From Pholis gunnellus (Eukaryota; Chordata; Actinopteri; Perciformes; Pholidae), in assembly GCA_910591455.2 (NCBI GenBank), contig OU342823.1:2466001-2530000 (forward strand): a stretch of 64,000 bases of DNA, in the 5' to 3' direction. A program made the position numbers and the translations under genes. Below, in pieces: positions 23,957 to 36,921 of the stretch. Each line of letters opens with the position of its first letter. Positions within the stretch are counted from its first letter, which is position 1. The notes beneath the pieces are model-generated. The model was not told the DNA's origin and did not search any database. It was given only the letters and a program-made list of their open reading frames with translations.

Positions 23957-25410
23957 ATAGACTGTATAAAGATGGACGACGCATATCCACTGAACAAAAT
24001 TAAACCAAAATGAGCTGCATACAGGTGCTGCCATCTTGGACATTTGGAGCCAGAGTCTGCACAGTATAGTGATCGGGGAAGGGATTGCTTGTTAGCGTGA
24101 GAGCTACCTAGCTGCTGCCTTAGCAACAACTAACCATAATATCTCCAGAAATACATTCATGATCAAATTGACACATGTTCTAGTACACAGAATCGTGATT
24201 CGTGTTTCAAATATGTGTGCTTCTGCTATGAGCAGGTACGATGGTCCTACAGCGCTGGCTAACCCTACTGTCAGTGGAAATGTTGCTAAGCTAGCTAGCG
24301 ACACATTCAGTGACTGCATGAACCATAGACTGTATAAAGATCTTGATATGCTGGTACTCTGGATATGAATATCGTTTATTGTATAAACAGTCTATGTTTT
24401 GAGACTGACAGATAAAGTTACATCTCCTCTTGATGTTCTTATACTAGATACATTTACTGACCCTCCAGCTTCACTACTTCACTCAGAGCAGCTGTGAATC
24501 ATGACGTCACGCCCCCTCTTTATAGCATCAAATAACCAATCAAAACACTTGAACATACATCAGCAGGATAAGACCTAAAAGAAATATATTTGACGTGTAC
24601 TTTGATTTTTTTACCGTGAATTTTTTTAGCTAACACCAATGAGTAAAATAATGCAGCTTGGTCAGTATCATAAAGCTTCAAACTATGACGCTCTATCTAC
24701 CCCTCTAGCATCAGCTTTGCACATGTTAGCGTCTTTTCAAATGATCTTTCGTCTTCACAGGAAGTACATTTTAGGCAACAAAACTACTTCGTTAGCTTCC
24801 TGGTTGGCACTAATTTGACTAAGTGTGTGACTACCGGTTGAGATTAAACAAACATCTGAAAACTGTTATTTTATTTCAAGACATTGAACTGTTTTAACTG
24901 CATATTCTCAATCAAGCATCATTTTTTCTACTGCATGCATGTTATTTTGCCTTTGTTTTATTTCCCTCTTATGTAACCATGTTCCAATTTATCTTGGTCA
25001 CACCGACGTGTTACATAAGTGAGGATGTTATTATTAAGTTATGTTGTTTCACCACTGTTGGAGCAGCAGAAGCTCAGCAGACGTGCAGTAGATGCAGCCT
25101 CCTCCGGCTGCAGAGTGAGTTGTTGCTTTTTCACAGTTTATGCAACCCCAAACCTCTTTTTTTATTATTTGTTGATTCGGAGCTGCTCTGCTGTTTTGCC
25201 CCGCTGGTTCGACCATGCCCCGTCTCGGCACGGTGGAGAAATGAGACCGAAAAAGCAAACAGGCCTTCACTCTCGCTGTTCCCCGTCAGTTTATAGATTT
25301 TCATTTAATTTGAAATGAGGCCGTCTGCAGGCTTGCTGCGTTAAGTGCAAACGGTATTTGAAGTTCCCTTTCTGTTGGTTTTCCTCTGATTTTTTCATCT
25401 TCTTCTTCCT

Positions 25411-26754
25411 TTAACCTTTTGGACCCTAAGCCTTTTTTTAGGCCTTTTCTCGAAAATTGTAACCCATACAAAAGAGACTACAATTCTGTAACTACAAGGT
25501 CTATTTTAAAAATGTTGATGCTTGAATAACACTAGGGATTGTGAGATTTGATGAGATGAGTAAATATTGTGTATATGTTACTGGTTAATAGTAGCTGAAG
25601 ACTGAACACAGCAAACAGGGAAAATTCCCAAGTTCGTCTGAAGAAAAAGCACTGTAATTTATTAAATAAGGCCCTGGCTAGCCTAAAAACATTCCCAATT
25701 CATAGCACAAAGGGTGCAGGAACCTCACAAAAAGATTTGGTGTAAATAAAGTGAAGCAAACCCCAATTATAGGTGTTTATCTAAAAAAAAACATGCGAAA
25801 TTCTCATTTTATATAATTTATAATTATATATTTCACTTTATTTGTCACTCATATTGTACAATCTATCCTAACAGAGCTGTTTGGCATCATTTTGGCATAA
25901 TTCTGACCCATTTTGACCCATTTTGACCCATTTTGACCCATTTTGACGTGTCATATCTCTCCTGGATGTCTCTGTCTGTTTGTCTGGAGCCCTTGCTCAG
26001 CCTGTGGTTGGTGGATCTTGTCATGTGACATCTCATTAGATCCAGGTGCTCAAAACGAACACACTCGTGTGTTTCATGAAGTGATTGACAGAAGTTTGAG
26101 CCAATAAAACTCCAAAACCGTGCAGCGGTCAGCCCCCAAGCCCCAAGCCCCTGTATGATTCGCCGCCGGCATTCTGACCACCATTTTGGCTCAGATGAAT
26201 GGAGAAACTCCATTTTAAGTTCCAGACGTACCTACTGAGCAGACGAACACATTACTAATAAGGAATAATTGCGGATTTCACCGTTTTGGCCCTCAAAACC
26301 GTCTCAAGGTATGATACAGTTATAATATTTTCGCAGTGTGGGAGTTGTGCTTTCTGTGGCTTGTTGGCTGTAACTCCTGAACGCTTTGACGGAGAGTAAT
26401 TTGGAAGCTACCGTTGAACTCTGTGTGGAATGCTAATGTTGTTAGCGGTGTGATTTGCCGGGTAAGATGCTATGCCCGAGATTCACGAAGCATTCTCTGA
26501 GTTGTTGTCTTGCCGGCTGTGGCGATATTGTGGCGAATCTTCTTAGTTAGTTAGTAGAATAGTTTATAATGGTGTTTGTAGTGTGTAAAATGGTTAACGT
26601 GATTACATTAAGGAGACTTTTTTCGATAAAAAAAAAAAAAAAAAAATGTAATTTCTTTTTTTAATGTCTTTAAGAACTTTAATTTCTACGACGCTCTCTT
26701 CGATTAAAAATCTCGTAAACCCCAAATGGGGCTCGCTCGGGTCCAAGAGGTTAA
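25411..26754. mobile_element. piggyBac-like non-autonomous element
   Basis: Both ends carry the sequence TTAA and a short inverted terminus: left TTAACCTTTTGGACCC at 25411 and right gggtccaagaggttaa ending at 26754, matching at 15 of 16 positions. TTAA target sites with such ends are the signature of the piggyBac superfamily. The 1344-bp body has no transposase that I can read. It contains a 10-bp tandem repeat (ttttgaccca) at about 25903-25947 and a run of A at about 26629-26646. A related left end lies at 53815. Confidence 0.7.
25903..25947. repeat. 10-bp tandem repeat ttttgaccca
   Basis: Four to five head-to-tail copies of ttttgaccca within the piggyBac-like element. The unit is non-coding here. 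Confidence 0.9.
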
Positions 26755-27047
26755 TATTGTGCTGCTCTCTCAGCATGTGTGAAAGTCCTTGTTTATTTGC
26801 TATATGTAATGCATTATTCAGTTGGATCAAATCCATATCAGGGTTCCCTGTGGTGGTGCGATTCCTGGATAGAGGTAGCTGTGTTCAGGGATTTTCAGAC
26901 AGTCACATACCGTCTTTCAGAAAGTCATTGACTGTCAGGTGATGTTATCAAATGGTTCACTCTGCAGGAATACAGTAGAACTTTTATTGCCACTTGTTTC
27001 GTGCATTCAGCTTATGACATAGTATTAGATTTCACCTCCTGAATTGA

Positions 27048-27252
27048 ATTGCAAGAAGACTTGAAACTAGAGATTGAGACCATAAACTCATGTTTACAAT
27101 GTTTACTGAGGTAATAAATCAAGAGAGAAGTAGAGTCATTTTCTCATAGACTTCTATACAACCAGAGGAGTCGCCCCCTGGTGGACGTTAGAGAGAATGC
27201 AGGATTAAGCCACTTTCACATTGGCTTCACTTTTCAGAACCAGAGGTTGTTT
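27048..27252 (-). repeat. Dispersed repeat B, second minus-oriented copy
   Basis: This is the reverse complement of 45228-45435 with modest divergence; shared words include acttgaaactagagattgag and tctcatagacttctatacaa on this strand. Together with 45228-45850, 17930-18122 and 50826-50945 it defines one dispersed family. Confidence 0.65.
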
Positions 27253-29058
27253 TTTTAAACCTGGTTTTAGACAAGCTGTACAGATTTGTTTAGGAGGCTT
27301 CTCATGTATTTGAACAATCAATTTCTAAAATGGTATGAATTTAAGGTTTTAAATGTCCTTTTAGATTTCAAAGACTACAGTTGTTTCCTTTCTTAAGATT
27401 GTTTTGAATAACTCCAAAATGGATTTCATTTATTTAACATGAATAAATATGTGATCGTGGGCTCCCGGTGCTGCTCCATGTAAATATTACAGGTAGTCAC
27501 TTAGATGAGGGGAAGATGTGTGAGCGTTGGTGACTGCTCTGGAGAGAGCTTCTGAACCCTGGCTGGACTGCTGTCAGGACTTTGTCTGTGGTAATGCCGA
27601 GCAGTTTAAATGTACTGGTGGCTGCAGTGTGATGGAGAACTGTTGCCGGTGCTATGAGGCTGGCAAGCTGTGGAGCTGTTGAGCTGTTGGCAGCAAAGTG
27701 CGGCAGCTGTCACCTATTGACATTGCAGCGATTTTGGTATCACAGGTGCATACAAATGATGGTTTAAAATTCTCACTGAAGTGTCCGGTTGCCGATGTTT
27801 ATCTTGCAGAATTTTTTAAAACATAAACTTTAACTTTTTGAGTGTGTTGCAACATGCAAGAGGGGCTCTCCAGCATTGCAAATCTAGACTACCTTTCATG
27901 AGCTCAGTGTTTGCAGTGAGATGCACGTTTGAGAAACATTCAAAGAGAAGGGATTCAGATCTGCATTTCATTTGTTGAAATGACTATGCATGCATGTGAG
28001 TCTGTCTGTTGTATAATCACCTGGACATAAGAATCATTGTGTTTTCGTTACATGAGTCGTTTATACACACTGAGCGGGTCTTCTTCACAGAGCCGGCCTC
28101 CATGTTTCTACAGTGATCCTGAACAGACAAACCAAACGGGAGAAGTTTCAGTCGGTTGCAATCTGCAACCTCAGCGCTAGATACCGCAAAATACCACACA
28201 CTGCACCTTTATTCTATACTCCTTCCTATGTGCCATAGAGCTACACTGCTGTTAATACAAATTAAAATGAAACACATCAAACACATCAACTGCTCCTTCA
28301 CTATCATGAACACACACCTTATGCCCCACAAACACCGTCCTGCTTCCAGAAAGAGCACCACACCGATGAAAAAAGTCCCCAACATATGCAGAAAACTACA
28401 CTCGCCTGCTGTTGCCTGCTATAGTATGAACCAGTGGGTAGTGCAGTTGGAATGTATTGAGAGACGCACTAAGACATTGTTGGTTTGGGTCTGCACAAGA
28501 GATTTGTTGAAAGTTAGAAAAATTAGAATAACACCAGATTTTAACCACAGCCGAGTTAAAATATATTTAGTCATTTAATTTACATTACTTGCACTTATCT
28601 GGACTCTTTTAGATGATGTGTCTTGTCACTGTAAAAAAGAAAATGCATGTTATGTTTGTTTTATTTGTAGTTATTGCCTTATGAAATCTTCCCGGCACCA
28701 AACATAACCCTTTGTGTGCAAGTTCTAAATCTGAAACTGGGATAATAACAAAAATAAGAAATAATATCATTGTAATACATGAAACCATGGAACAGATCCC
28801 ATTTAAATAAAGAAAATAAAGAAACGTCAGCCTGTGTACACACACACTCACCTCTGCTCCTCCTCTCACAGCACTGTGAGCTCACCTCCTTTCTTCCATA
28901 TGTCCCTGTGTCTTCCACAGCTGTGTCTGTACAGATGGAGCCCACTGAGAGAAATACGTCTCACGAGCTCTGGGCCGTGTGACAGAGTGTGAGAAAACGG
29001 CTCTGCCAATGATGGCGGCTGCTACTCAGATCAACCCGTTACACAGCTCTTCTTAATT

Positions 29059-29076
29059 CTCTCTGTCTCTCTCTAT

Positions 29077-29173
<97 letters not shown>

Positions 29174-29211
29174 TGTCTCTCTCTCTCTGTCTCTCTGTCT
29201 CTCTCTCTCTG

Positions 29212-29244
<33 letters not shown>

Positions 29245-29282
29245 GTCTCTCTGTCTCTCTCTCTGTCTCTCTGTGTCTCTCT
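29059..29282. repeat. CT/CTGT repeat tract next to exon 2
   Basis: About 220 bases of ctct with regular tctg interruptions, nearly pure from 29079 to 29282. It ends only 18 bases before exon 2 and so acts as, or sits just upstream of, the polypyrimidine tract of that acceptor. Open frames of serine-leucine repeats through it are artefacts, although one (29075-29437) runs on into exon 2 in the wrong frame. Confidence 0.95.
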
Positions 29283-29300
29283 GGCCTTCGTCTCTACCAG

Positions 29301-29433
29301 ATCACAGTAACGGAGACGGTGCTGTTCCTGGTCCAGTACACGTCCAAAGAGTTCGACCGCTCAGAGAAGACGGTGGCCACGGGGGACTGCTGTTACCTCA
29401 ACCCGCTGGTGCGCAGGACCTTCCGCTTCCTCG
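29301..29433 (+). CDS. plppr5: plppr5 coding exon 2 (residues 69-113)
   Basis: The exon encodes the rest of helix 2 and the following cytosolic loop and extends to the split glycine codon 113. Recognisable phrases are EKTVATGDCCYLNPLVRR and FRFLG, which correspond to the conserved EKT-TGDCCY-NPLVRR-RFLG segment of PLPPR5. The acceptor is tctctaccag before atcaca and the donor is ctcg followed by gtgagt. It enters in phase 0 and leaves in phase 1 (44 full codons plus one base), which fits exon 3. The loop after helix 2 (residues 82-90) is more variable than the rest. The exon lies directly behind a 220-bp CT tract. Confidence 0.93.
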
Positions 29434-30915
29434 GTGAGTCTCCGGCTAATGTAGTTCTTAATTACTGCAAACCTGCACGACATTTTGTACTGCTCTGTGC
29501 ATCTACTCTGATGCATTTTTCTGATAACTATGATCACAGACACTCCTCCACCTCTTCTATACTGAAAGGGAGGTGGACTATTTTTCTGTACTTTTCCTCC
29601 TACAGTCCAGAGGAGAGCCTCTCTAAATGTGCTGCAGGGGTTGTTTGTCTGTATGTACTGTATGCCATCCCTGGAATAGAGAAGTATTTACCTCATGTGT
29701 TTCAGCAGCAAGGAAGTACTCCAACTAGGGATGTCCCGATCCAGTTGTTTCACCTAGATGGAGCTGCACAGTGCACACTTCAAGTACATTAAAGTTAGTA
29801 AAACCAGTCTGATGTGTATGCATGACAATTTGACGGCTCTGCATTGCGTCAAGAAAAAAGTTTGCCAGCATCCAGGCTGTTCCTTAATGAACGATATAAA
29901 TACCAAACCCTTTGTGTAGTCTTCTCTGCCTTGTCGCTGTCTCTGGGGAATTGCTCTCTCTCTTTACAGTTTTCCTCCAGTGTTTGTTGCTTATAGGTGC
30001 AGTCTTTGTCTGAGTTATCTCTATAAACAGATTCTGCACTCATATGTAGAATCTTTAGGCAGCTGCACAAAATGTTGGTATTTGAAAGTGTTCTGGTTTG
30101 CGTTGGCGTTGGCGTTGGAGCCGTCTGTGGTTGAATGCAGGCAAACAGTCTGTGTGGAGAGCAAAAGAGGTGGAACGCATTGGCTGAAATGCAATCTGTG
30201 AACCTATTTATCAACTGAAGATGATTTGGCTCATAAATGGTTTAGAATTAGCTCGTAAACTGGCTACTTTTGTACACGATGTCTCTCAACTCTCACAGAC
30301 TCACATCTCAAGTTCCTAATGGGACTGTAAACAATGAGGAAGTCTTTTCCCCGTCAGCCACACCGGATCCCCAGAACTATAACCTGAGTTACCTGAAAGC
30401 TGTCTTCTGCTGAGTATTTTACTTTCATCGACGGTACTTCTTTTGCACGGATTACATGAGTAAAATACTCTGGTTGGCTTTTTGCCCGCGGGGCTTTTGT
30501 TGCTCTTGCAGCGGCGTGGTGAGTGTGGTTGTCCTCTGTGAAACACCTGCATCACAGGTGACAAACACAAGAGACTCTCGCACTAAGCTGACAGTGACAC
30601 TTACATTCGGTAAATAACATACATAAACAGTCTCATACCTGATTTGTGGGCGTAGCCTCATGGGGCTCAGCAGATTGGAGAGATTCTATTTCTAATATCT
30701 GAGCAGTTTTTAATTTAAATTTATGTTGATTCAGACAAACAAAGCAACAATCAGCAGCTTTAGTGATAGTCTGTGAAGAATGTATTATTGTACTAATAAG
30801 TTTAACATCAGAGGTCTTTAAAGTTTTCACCATGGATACAGCTACTGTAACACAAAGTAAGCTAGTGTCAAGCTAGCTAGTTGTTGTTTCCACCCTTAGA
30901 CTGTATAGTGGATTG

Positions 30916-31372
30916 TTAAAGGGACGGTACCTCCCAAAATCAAAAAGACAGCCTTCAACATGTAGTCCTATTCACTGATCTAGATTGTTTGTAGGCAGTA
31001 GGTGTGAGTTGCAGTGTGGGAGACATCAGCCATTGAGATGTGTGCCTATTCTTAAATGTAATGGAGCCAGATGCACTCGGCTTGTGATGCTCAAAATGCC
31101 CCAAAAAATCCATTTGAAAAAACCCAATGACCCGTTTACTTGACATAATCCACAGACCTTGGTGTGAGCAGTTTCATGGAGGAACTATGTTTGAAAGGAA
31201 ATGAGCGACACAAGCCGAGTGCCACAAAGTGCCATTATATCAGGTAGAAAGGCAGACATCTCTACGGCCGATATCTTCAATACTCAGGAACTCCCACCAA
31301 AACAATCTCCACTGATAAAAAGCACTACAGGTAAATACGTAGTTATGATTTTGTGATGGGCTGTCTCTTTAA
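30916..31372. mobile_element. Foldback/MITE with TTAA ends
   Basis: The left end reads TTAAAGGGACGGTACC and the right end, on the other strand, TTAAAGAGACAGCCCA. The similarity continues inward: tcactgatctagattgttt at about 30973 pairs with aacaatctccactgataaa near 31300, and the gagacatcagcc block near 31019 pairs with ggccgatatcttc near 31265. Arms of roughly 130 bp and a TTAA at each end give a 457-bp non-autonomous DNA element of a type common in teleost introns. No coding sequence. Confidence 0.75.
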
Positions 31373-34300
31373 GGCCTCTAGTCCAATTCAGATCATTTTG
31401 CAAGGATCCTCAAATCCAACTTTATTCGTTAATTACATCACGTTCATTTATTCTTTCTCATTTGATTTACTGTACTCTTTACTTATTGCTGTAAAGCCAC
31501 CTGCAACACAACGGGGCATCATGCAAGAACCACTCGCATTAACAGATGTCTTCTTAAGTGGCATGTACAAGAGATAGAGGCGTCATATTCATCTGTTTTC
31601 TTGGCGTTAGTACGTCCTCGTGTACTGAAGCAAAACGACTGCCACATTCTCGACTGCCTCCCGTTTCAGTCACGGAGCGCTTCATTCCTCTTCCTCTCTG
31701 CCACAGTTCAGCTCTGTTGTGTCACGGTGTTGACAGCTGAAGTAATATTTTTCTCTGGTTGCCTGATATCACTACTGACACTGCAGAATGTTTGATGTTT
31801 TCATCTACGGATTTCTAAAAGAAGATTTTTCGTGAAGGAAACCTGGCCACAGATCAGTTACAACAGGTAGCCCTATGAAGATGTTTAGTGCCATGTATTC
31901 TTATGATTCAATCTCACCAAAGCACTCATGCACAGGTGGTATTCATCAAGATGAAACAAGTGAATTATGGCAGCACAATGTGCAGTTCATACGATCTACT
32001 GAATAAAAGTCGTACAAGCAAACCTAAAAAAAAAAATACAAGTGAGGTTACAGATAATTTGAAATTGTACTTGCATGAGGCAAATGGCTATGCAGGTTTC
32101 ATATCTGAATGTCTTTTGATATCTTATTTTGACTTTTCTTTTCTGTGCTAATTCTTGACAATAACGTTAACAAACACGCACGTTTGCACACGTGTTAACA
32201 CCATCGTATTTGCTTTTGTAAGCGTGCTTCTAGCTACACGCAGATCCACAAGTTCCAGTTGAAGATGCATGCAGATACACACGTACATGTCGGAAGATAA
32301 ACCCTGATGCTTTTCCGCATGAAACACACATATTCACACATGCACATGCTTACAGACTTGCAAACATGCACACTTGCATTGATAAAATAGCAAAATATCG
32401 CCTTGACTGCTTTCTGATGAAACACACACACACACACGCACACTTTGCAGCACAGCGTTGGCCTCTCCTTGCCCTCTCTCTTGCTTAAGTGAGAGCAGGA
32501 GATAAGGCTGCAGAAGAGGATTATTACCTAGATCCCCGAGGGGGAATCCACTTTGTGGCCCCGGCTTTGCCCTCGCATTTACACATCCAGCATACCATTC
32601 ACGCTACTCCTTCATGTTAACAGGCCTTGTCTTCCAGGCTAAAGCTCCTTTCATCCCAGAGAGACTCATTGGAATTGGTTATCATATATTATACACTGGT
32701 ACAGTGTTGTATCTGAATAAGGCTTATGTCTTAGTGTTAATTGATGCAAGTTTTAAAGAGCGCTGTGCGGTGTACTGTCCCTGCAAAGCAGAGTGAGGAC
32801 GATAAAGTGCTTCAGCTGCCGAGGTTCCTTTTTCTATCTTTGCGTTCCGTCAGCAGCGATGGAGCACCACAGTAAAATCCCACCGTCCCTGCTGGAGGAA
32901 GCATTCATCAAAGAAATATCTGCTAATCAAGTCTCACTTTACCCTACAACACAATCAAGAAAGGTTGTGAAACGGAGAATTAAATGGCCACATTGGCCAT
33001 GCTTAAGTGCGTTTGATCGGTGATGAAATTGAAACGATTGTTCGTTCTCGAAGAAGAAGTTTTGTGGAATTATCTGAGAAGTTTAATCAGTTGCTCTGAC
33101 TGAAAGGCATTTTAATATCAGAATATAGCATGGTATGACCATGTTTATGACCATGTTTATGACTTGTTGTGAATTTTCCATGTAAAGTATATGGAGGAAG
33201 TCCAAAAGAATGACATCATAGAAAAAGTAACCAAGATGAATTTCCTGTGAAGGGTGTCTGGGCTCACCCCTCAGGTAAGCTTGAGTTTGTCATAAAGAGA
33301 AGCAAAAAGTGACAATTGTACAAATGCAGAAAGAGGCACACACTTTCAAACAGCCTCGCCTTGAAATAATTCCTAGTAGAGCTAGTTGGTTGGCCATGAA
33401 TCGGACATCAGGAAGATGTGGAAGAAGCGAGTTCACACACTTCATTTGAAGTTATCTGTACGATACCTCCTCATTTCACTATAAAAACCTCAATAAGGAG
33501 GCATGTGGCTGGAGGGAGATCACCAGCTGAATTCTTCCTACTTGCTGTTGGCTGTACATATTGTATGTCATTTCCAGTAAATATCACAATATAAAACATG
33601 TGTTTTCTGGTAACTGCTCCAGCCTGATCATGAGTTTGTTTACATGACGTAGCGATAGACTTGCTGTTAGGACACAGTGTCCATCTGTCTGTGGCCGAGT
33701 TCTCTGACCTTACGGTTGTTCTCGTTCAGCTTGACTCCTATCATGTGGTGCATACATACCTTCTCTACAATTGGAGTGTCTTCGGATCCCCCATGAAAAA
33801 CTGGAGGACATAGTGGAGAAGGACATCTGGACTACTTTACTAAATGCCTGGTCAGACCAGGCACAGATAAGTTGCCTAGAAGCTTGGTGACGTTGCAACT
33901 ACTCGCAGTGCTAGTTGGTGAACTACTCCAGATGAAATGCTGATTTCTCACGTTTTAATCAGCCAGGAGCATGCTAGTGTTATTCTGTCACAGTAGGTCT
34001 TCACACAGTTTATTCAGGAGACCTAGAGGGATATTTATGCAACTGATTCCTGCCTTTCAACTAACCTTGTGTTTATACTCTGGCAGAGGAAGGTTGAGTG
34101 AAGCAGGAATGATGCACCACTGCTAATACGTGGTCATGAGGTTTGTCTTCAAACCCTAGGCCACTGTGACGCCCAACATTTACAGAATGCAGACGCTCAT
34201 AACTCTTTTGTGCAATGAGGGATTATTAACATTTCATTAGGGCAAATTTTCACTTTGACCTCAAAGTAAAATGGTGTTGATAACGTAGATAAACAATTGG

Positions 34301-36921
34301 TAGGTTTGTAACCTGTCTGATCATTTGTCTGTTAGTGGTTCTTGACCTCAAGAATTTTATTCTAGTGATGATCAGAGCAACTACTTTGGGGAGTAAAATG
34401 TAAGATGGCCATAACTACAACAATTTCCTTCAAAAGTATTTTTAGAGGAAGATGCTGAAGACATACTTCACCTTTCCCATCTGTGGCCCTTTTTTCAACT
34501 GAGAGAAGTTGGAGATGGAGAGAGAGATGGAGGCGATTGTCTTTTAATGTTATTGGGAGGGGTGCGAGTGTTCCTCTGTCCTTTAACTTAATGCTTATGG
34601 CTCACTGAAGCAAACTGCATAATAGGTGCAGCCCTTGCTTCACAATACCAACATCAGCTAATGGGTCTGTGGCGAGCTGTCAGTGCCTCTTTACAGCAGC
34701 ATTAGCAACAGCAATTATCCCAAATTACAAGGCACAATTTAGCATACACAATCTGGAAATCCCATTACATACAGTGTGTCTGCCTGTGTGTTTTATGGTG
34801 CAGTTGATCCATGGCTATTGATAACTACTTTTGGCAGGCTTGTTGGCACAGTGCGAGAGCACCAATGAATGAAGGGACTCGGCTGCACTGTGTTGAGCCA
34901 TTCGGTCTCCCTGCGCTGCCGCGCTCCCGTGTGAGGCTAAACGCTGTCGCTCGCCAGCATCTCTCTGAGCCCTGGAGGCAAAGGCCTCCTGAGTTGATTG
35001 GACTTACATGTGGAGGGATTTGTGTCAGGGAGATCAGGGGGCATTGGATGTTAGACCTGGAGGATGTTATAGTGACTTGTCTGCCCTGCAGTGCTCAACC
35101 TGCACCTGCTGGTAAAGCAACACCGGAGCTGAGTGCCTCCCATTCACAGCTGAAGATTGATTGGCTGAGGCTGTGATGTGCAAGCTACTCCTGGAATTAA
35201 TTGGGAACCTGCTGTTTGTTTCTTGAGGGCTAATCTCTTGAAGTTGTAAGAATGTAATTTGCCATAAAGACTTTACAACCACATAATGCAAAATGATTAC
35301 GACAGTATTATAGTGTGTTTTTTGTTGTTGTTTGCTCTTACTCTCTCTCCCTAAGTCCGGCCCATTACGTCTTTTGAAATGAGACAAAATGTTCAGTATG
35401 GCGTCTGAACGCAGGGGAAGAACCAGTATTAAATCCACATTGGGCTTCGGGTCTGAATTTGCGTGTGCCCTGTGAACCTGTTGGATCGGATAATCTCCTC
35501 GTCATTCCTTTAAGGTAGACGATCTGTCAAGGATCCGACTAAAAACGCCACCGGACACAGCAGCAGCTGCCTAAGCCTTCACCACAGTATCATGAGTCGG
35601 TGAAAGCCTGGTTCCTCTTGGTTTTTTTATTTTCAACAAAAGTGCTCGGGGTTTGTTGATTGTTTGTTTCTGAACTATTGAGCAGACAACCGATAAACAC
35701 CGAAGTAGAGTATTTTTTGTTGATGACCTGAACTGAGTTGTACCAGAACCTTGTTAATCCCAAAGTGGAATTTTGTGCTCCCGTTATAAACTGGACTGTT
35801 GCAGAGGAACTGGGCTGAATTATGAACAAGCCTGTTTTCTAACCAACAGTAAGGTAGATTGCCTTTATCCTTTGTGGGATACCTTTTTGGTTTCAATTTG
35901 ATCAAACCGCTACATTGTAGCGTAACCACATTAATTGGTACAAAATATAAAGGAGAGTGAGTATTTATGCTGAGTAACATAATTAAACTTGTATTAAATT
36001 CACCTCGCGCACCACCCATTAAAAAGGGAAACGATAGCCAAATAGTGAATTTAGTCTCAATCAGTCCCGAGCCCTCGACTCTTAAACAGTGACCATAATA
36101 CTTCACACACACAAAATACTTAACCTCTTTATCAATGAAAGGTATAATGAACTATTAACTACACACACAACGACTAACAAATGAAAATACCAGTGAATGA
36201 ATGAATGTTATGATGAATGAATACAGCGTTTGGCCACCATGAAGATGAACACTTCAACATTAAGCAGTTAAATTGAACTAATGCCCCACTCAGCAGCTGA
36301 GAGATTGTTGTGAAGTAAAAAAAATATTTCTATATTGACCTTAGGTCTACCCTAAAATTCCTACTTACTCTTATTCTATGCTTCAACCCAAATATCACAG
36401 GAAAAAAGTAAAGATGTTTCAGATGGCCAGGGGTAAAGTTTTGTTGGAGGAGAGGGGGAAGTGGGTTGATCAGTACCAAATCTTCCATGGACCACTGGAC
36501 CACTGGACCACCACCCCTGGACTGCTCGAGTTTTCTCAGTTGCGATCGCTCAAAAGTGACGGCAGCTTATTGCTCACTTTTATTTTGTTAGAACATAGAC
36601 TGGATTTCTTTGTTTCTTTCTTTCAAGGTTGGCTGGGGGCCGGCCTCCAGCACTTCTGTAGGGCTCGGGTATCCAGCTGAGTTCTAGGGGAGCAGGAAAC
36701 GAAGCATGAGAATGAGGAAAGAGACAACAAGAAGTCTTTGGGGCTCCCCTGTTTTTAAAATCTCTGTAAATGGGGCAGTGTCTGATGCTAATGGTGCAAC
36801 ACTTTACACGTTTTTCATTATTTTGCTTTGGCAGAATCAAGCTTCATGAATACTATTCAGAGATCTGCAGCCACTCAGAAATATATGAAGCTGATTTGTT
36901 TCTGTTTGAAGTCATTTCGCT

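Larger units (their letters stand above)
2301..29300 (+). other. plppr5 intron 1 (27.0 kb)
   Basis: The donor is gtgagt at 2301 and the acceptor is tctctaccag ending at 29300. Apart from the transposons, microsatellites and repeats listed separately, I see no exon or RNA gene. Open frames inside it are short, lack domains and lie in repeats or AT-rich DNA. Sections 8000-14200, 19800-23500 and 27300-29000 look mostly like unique intron sequence with scattered old repeat fragments. A dispersed repeat around 28040-28212 and weak repeat pieces at 15780-16391 (ending ctacaacactg) are likely old mobile-element remains. Confidence 0.85.

Noticed and set aside
29075..29437. 120-codon frame running from the CT repeat into exon 2
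   Set aside because: It reads exon 2 in the wrong frame (the correct frame gives the conserved PLPPR5 peptide) and crosses the acceptor site.
33170..33440. Weak resemblance to a Ty3/gypsy polyprotein segment (EEVQKNDIIEKV, then PSGKLEFVIKR in another frame)
   Set aside because: The match is short, broken by stops and shifts, and no LTRs or neighbouring domains are visible. A profile search would be needed; without it I do not call it.
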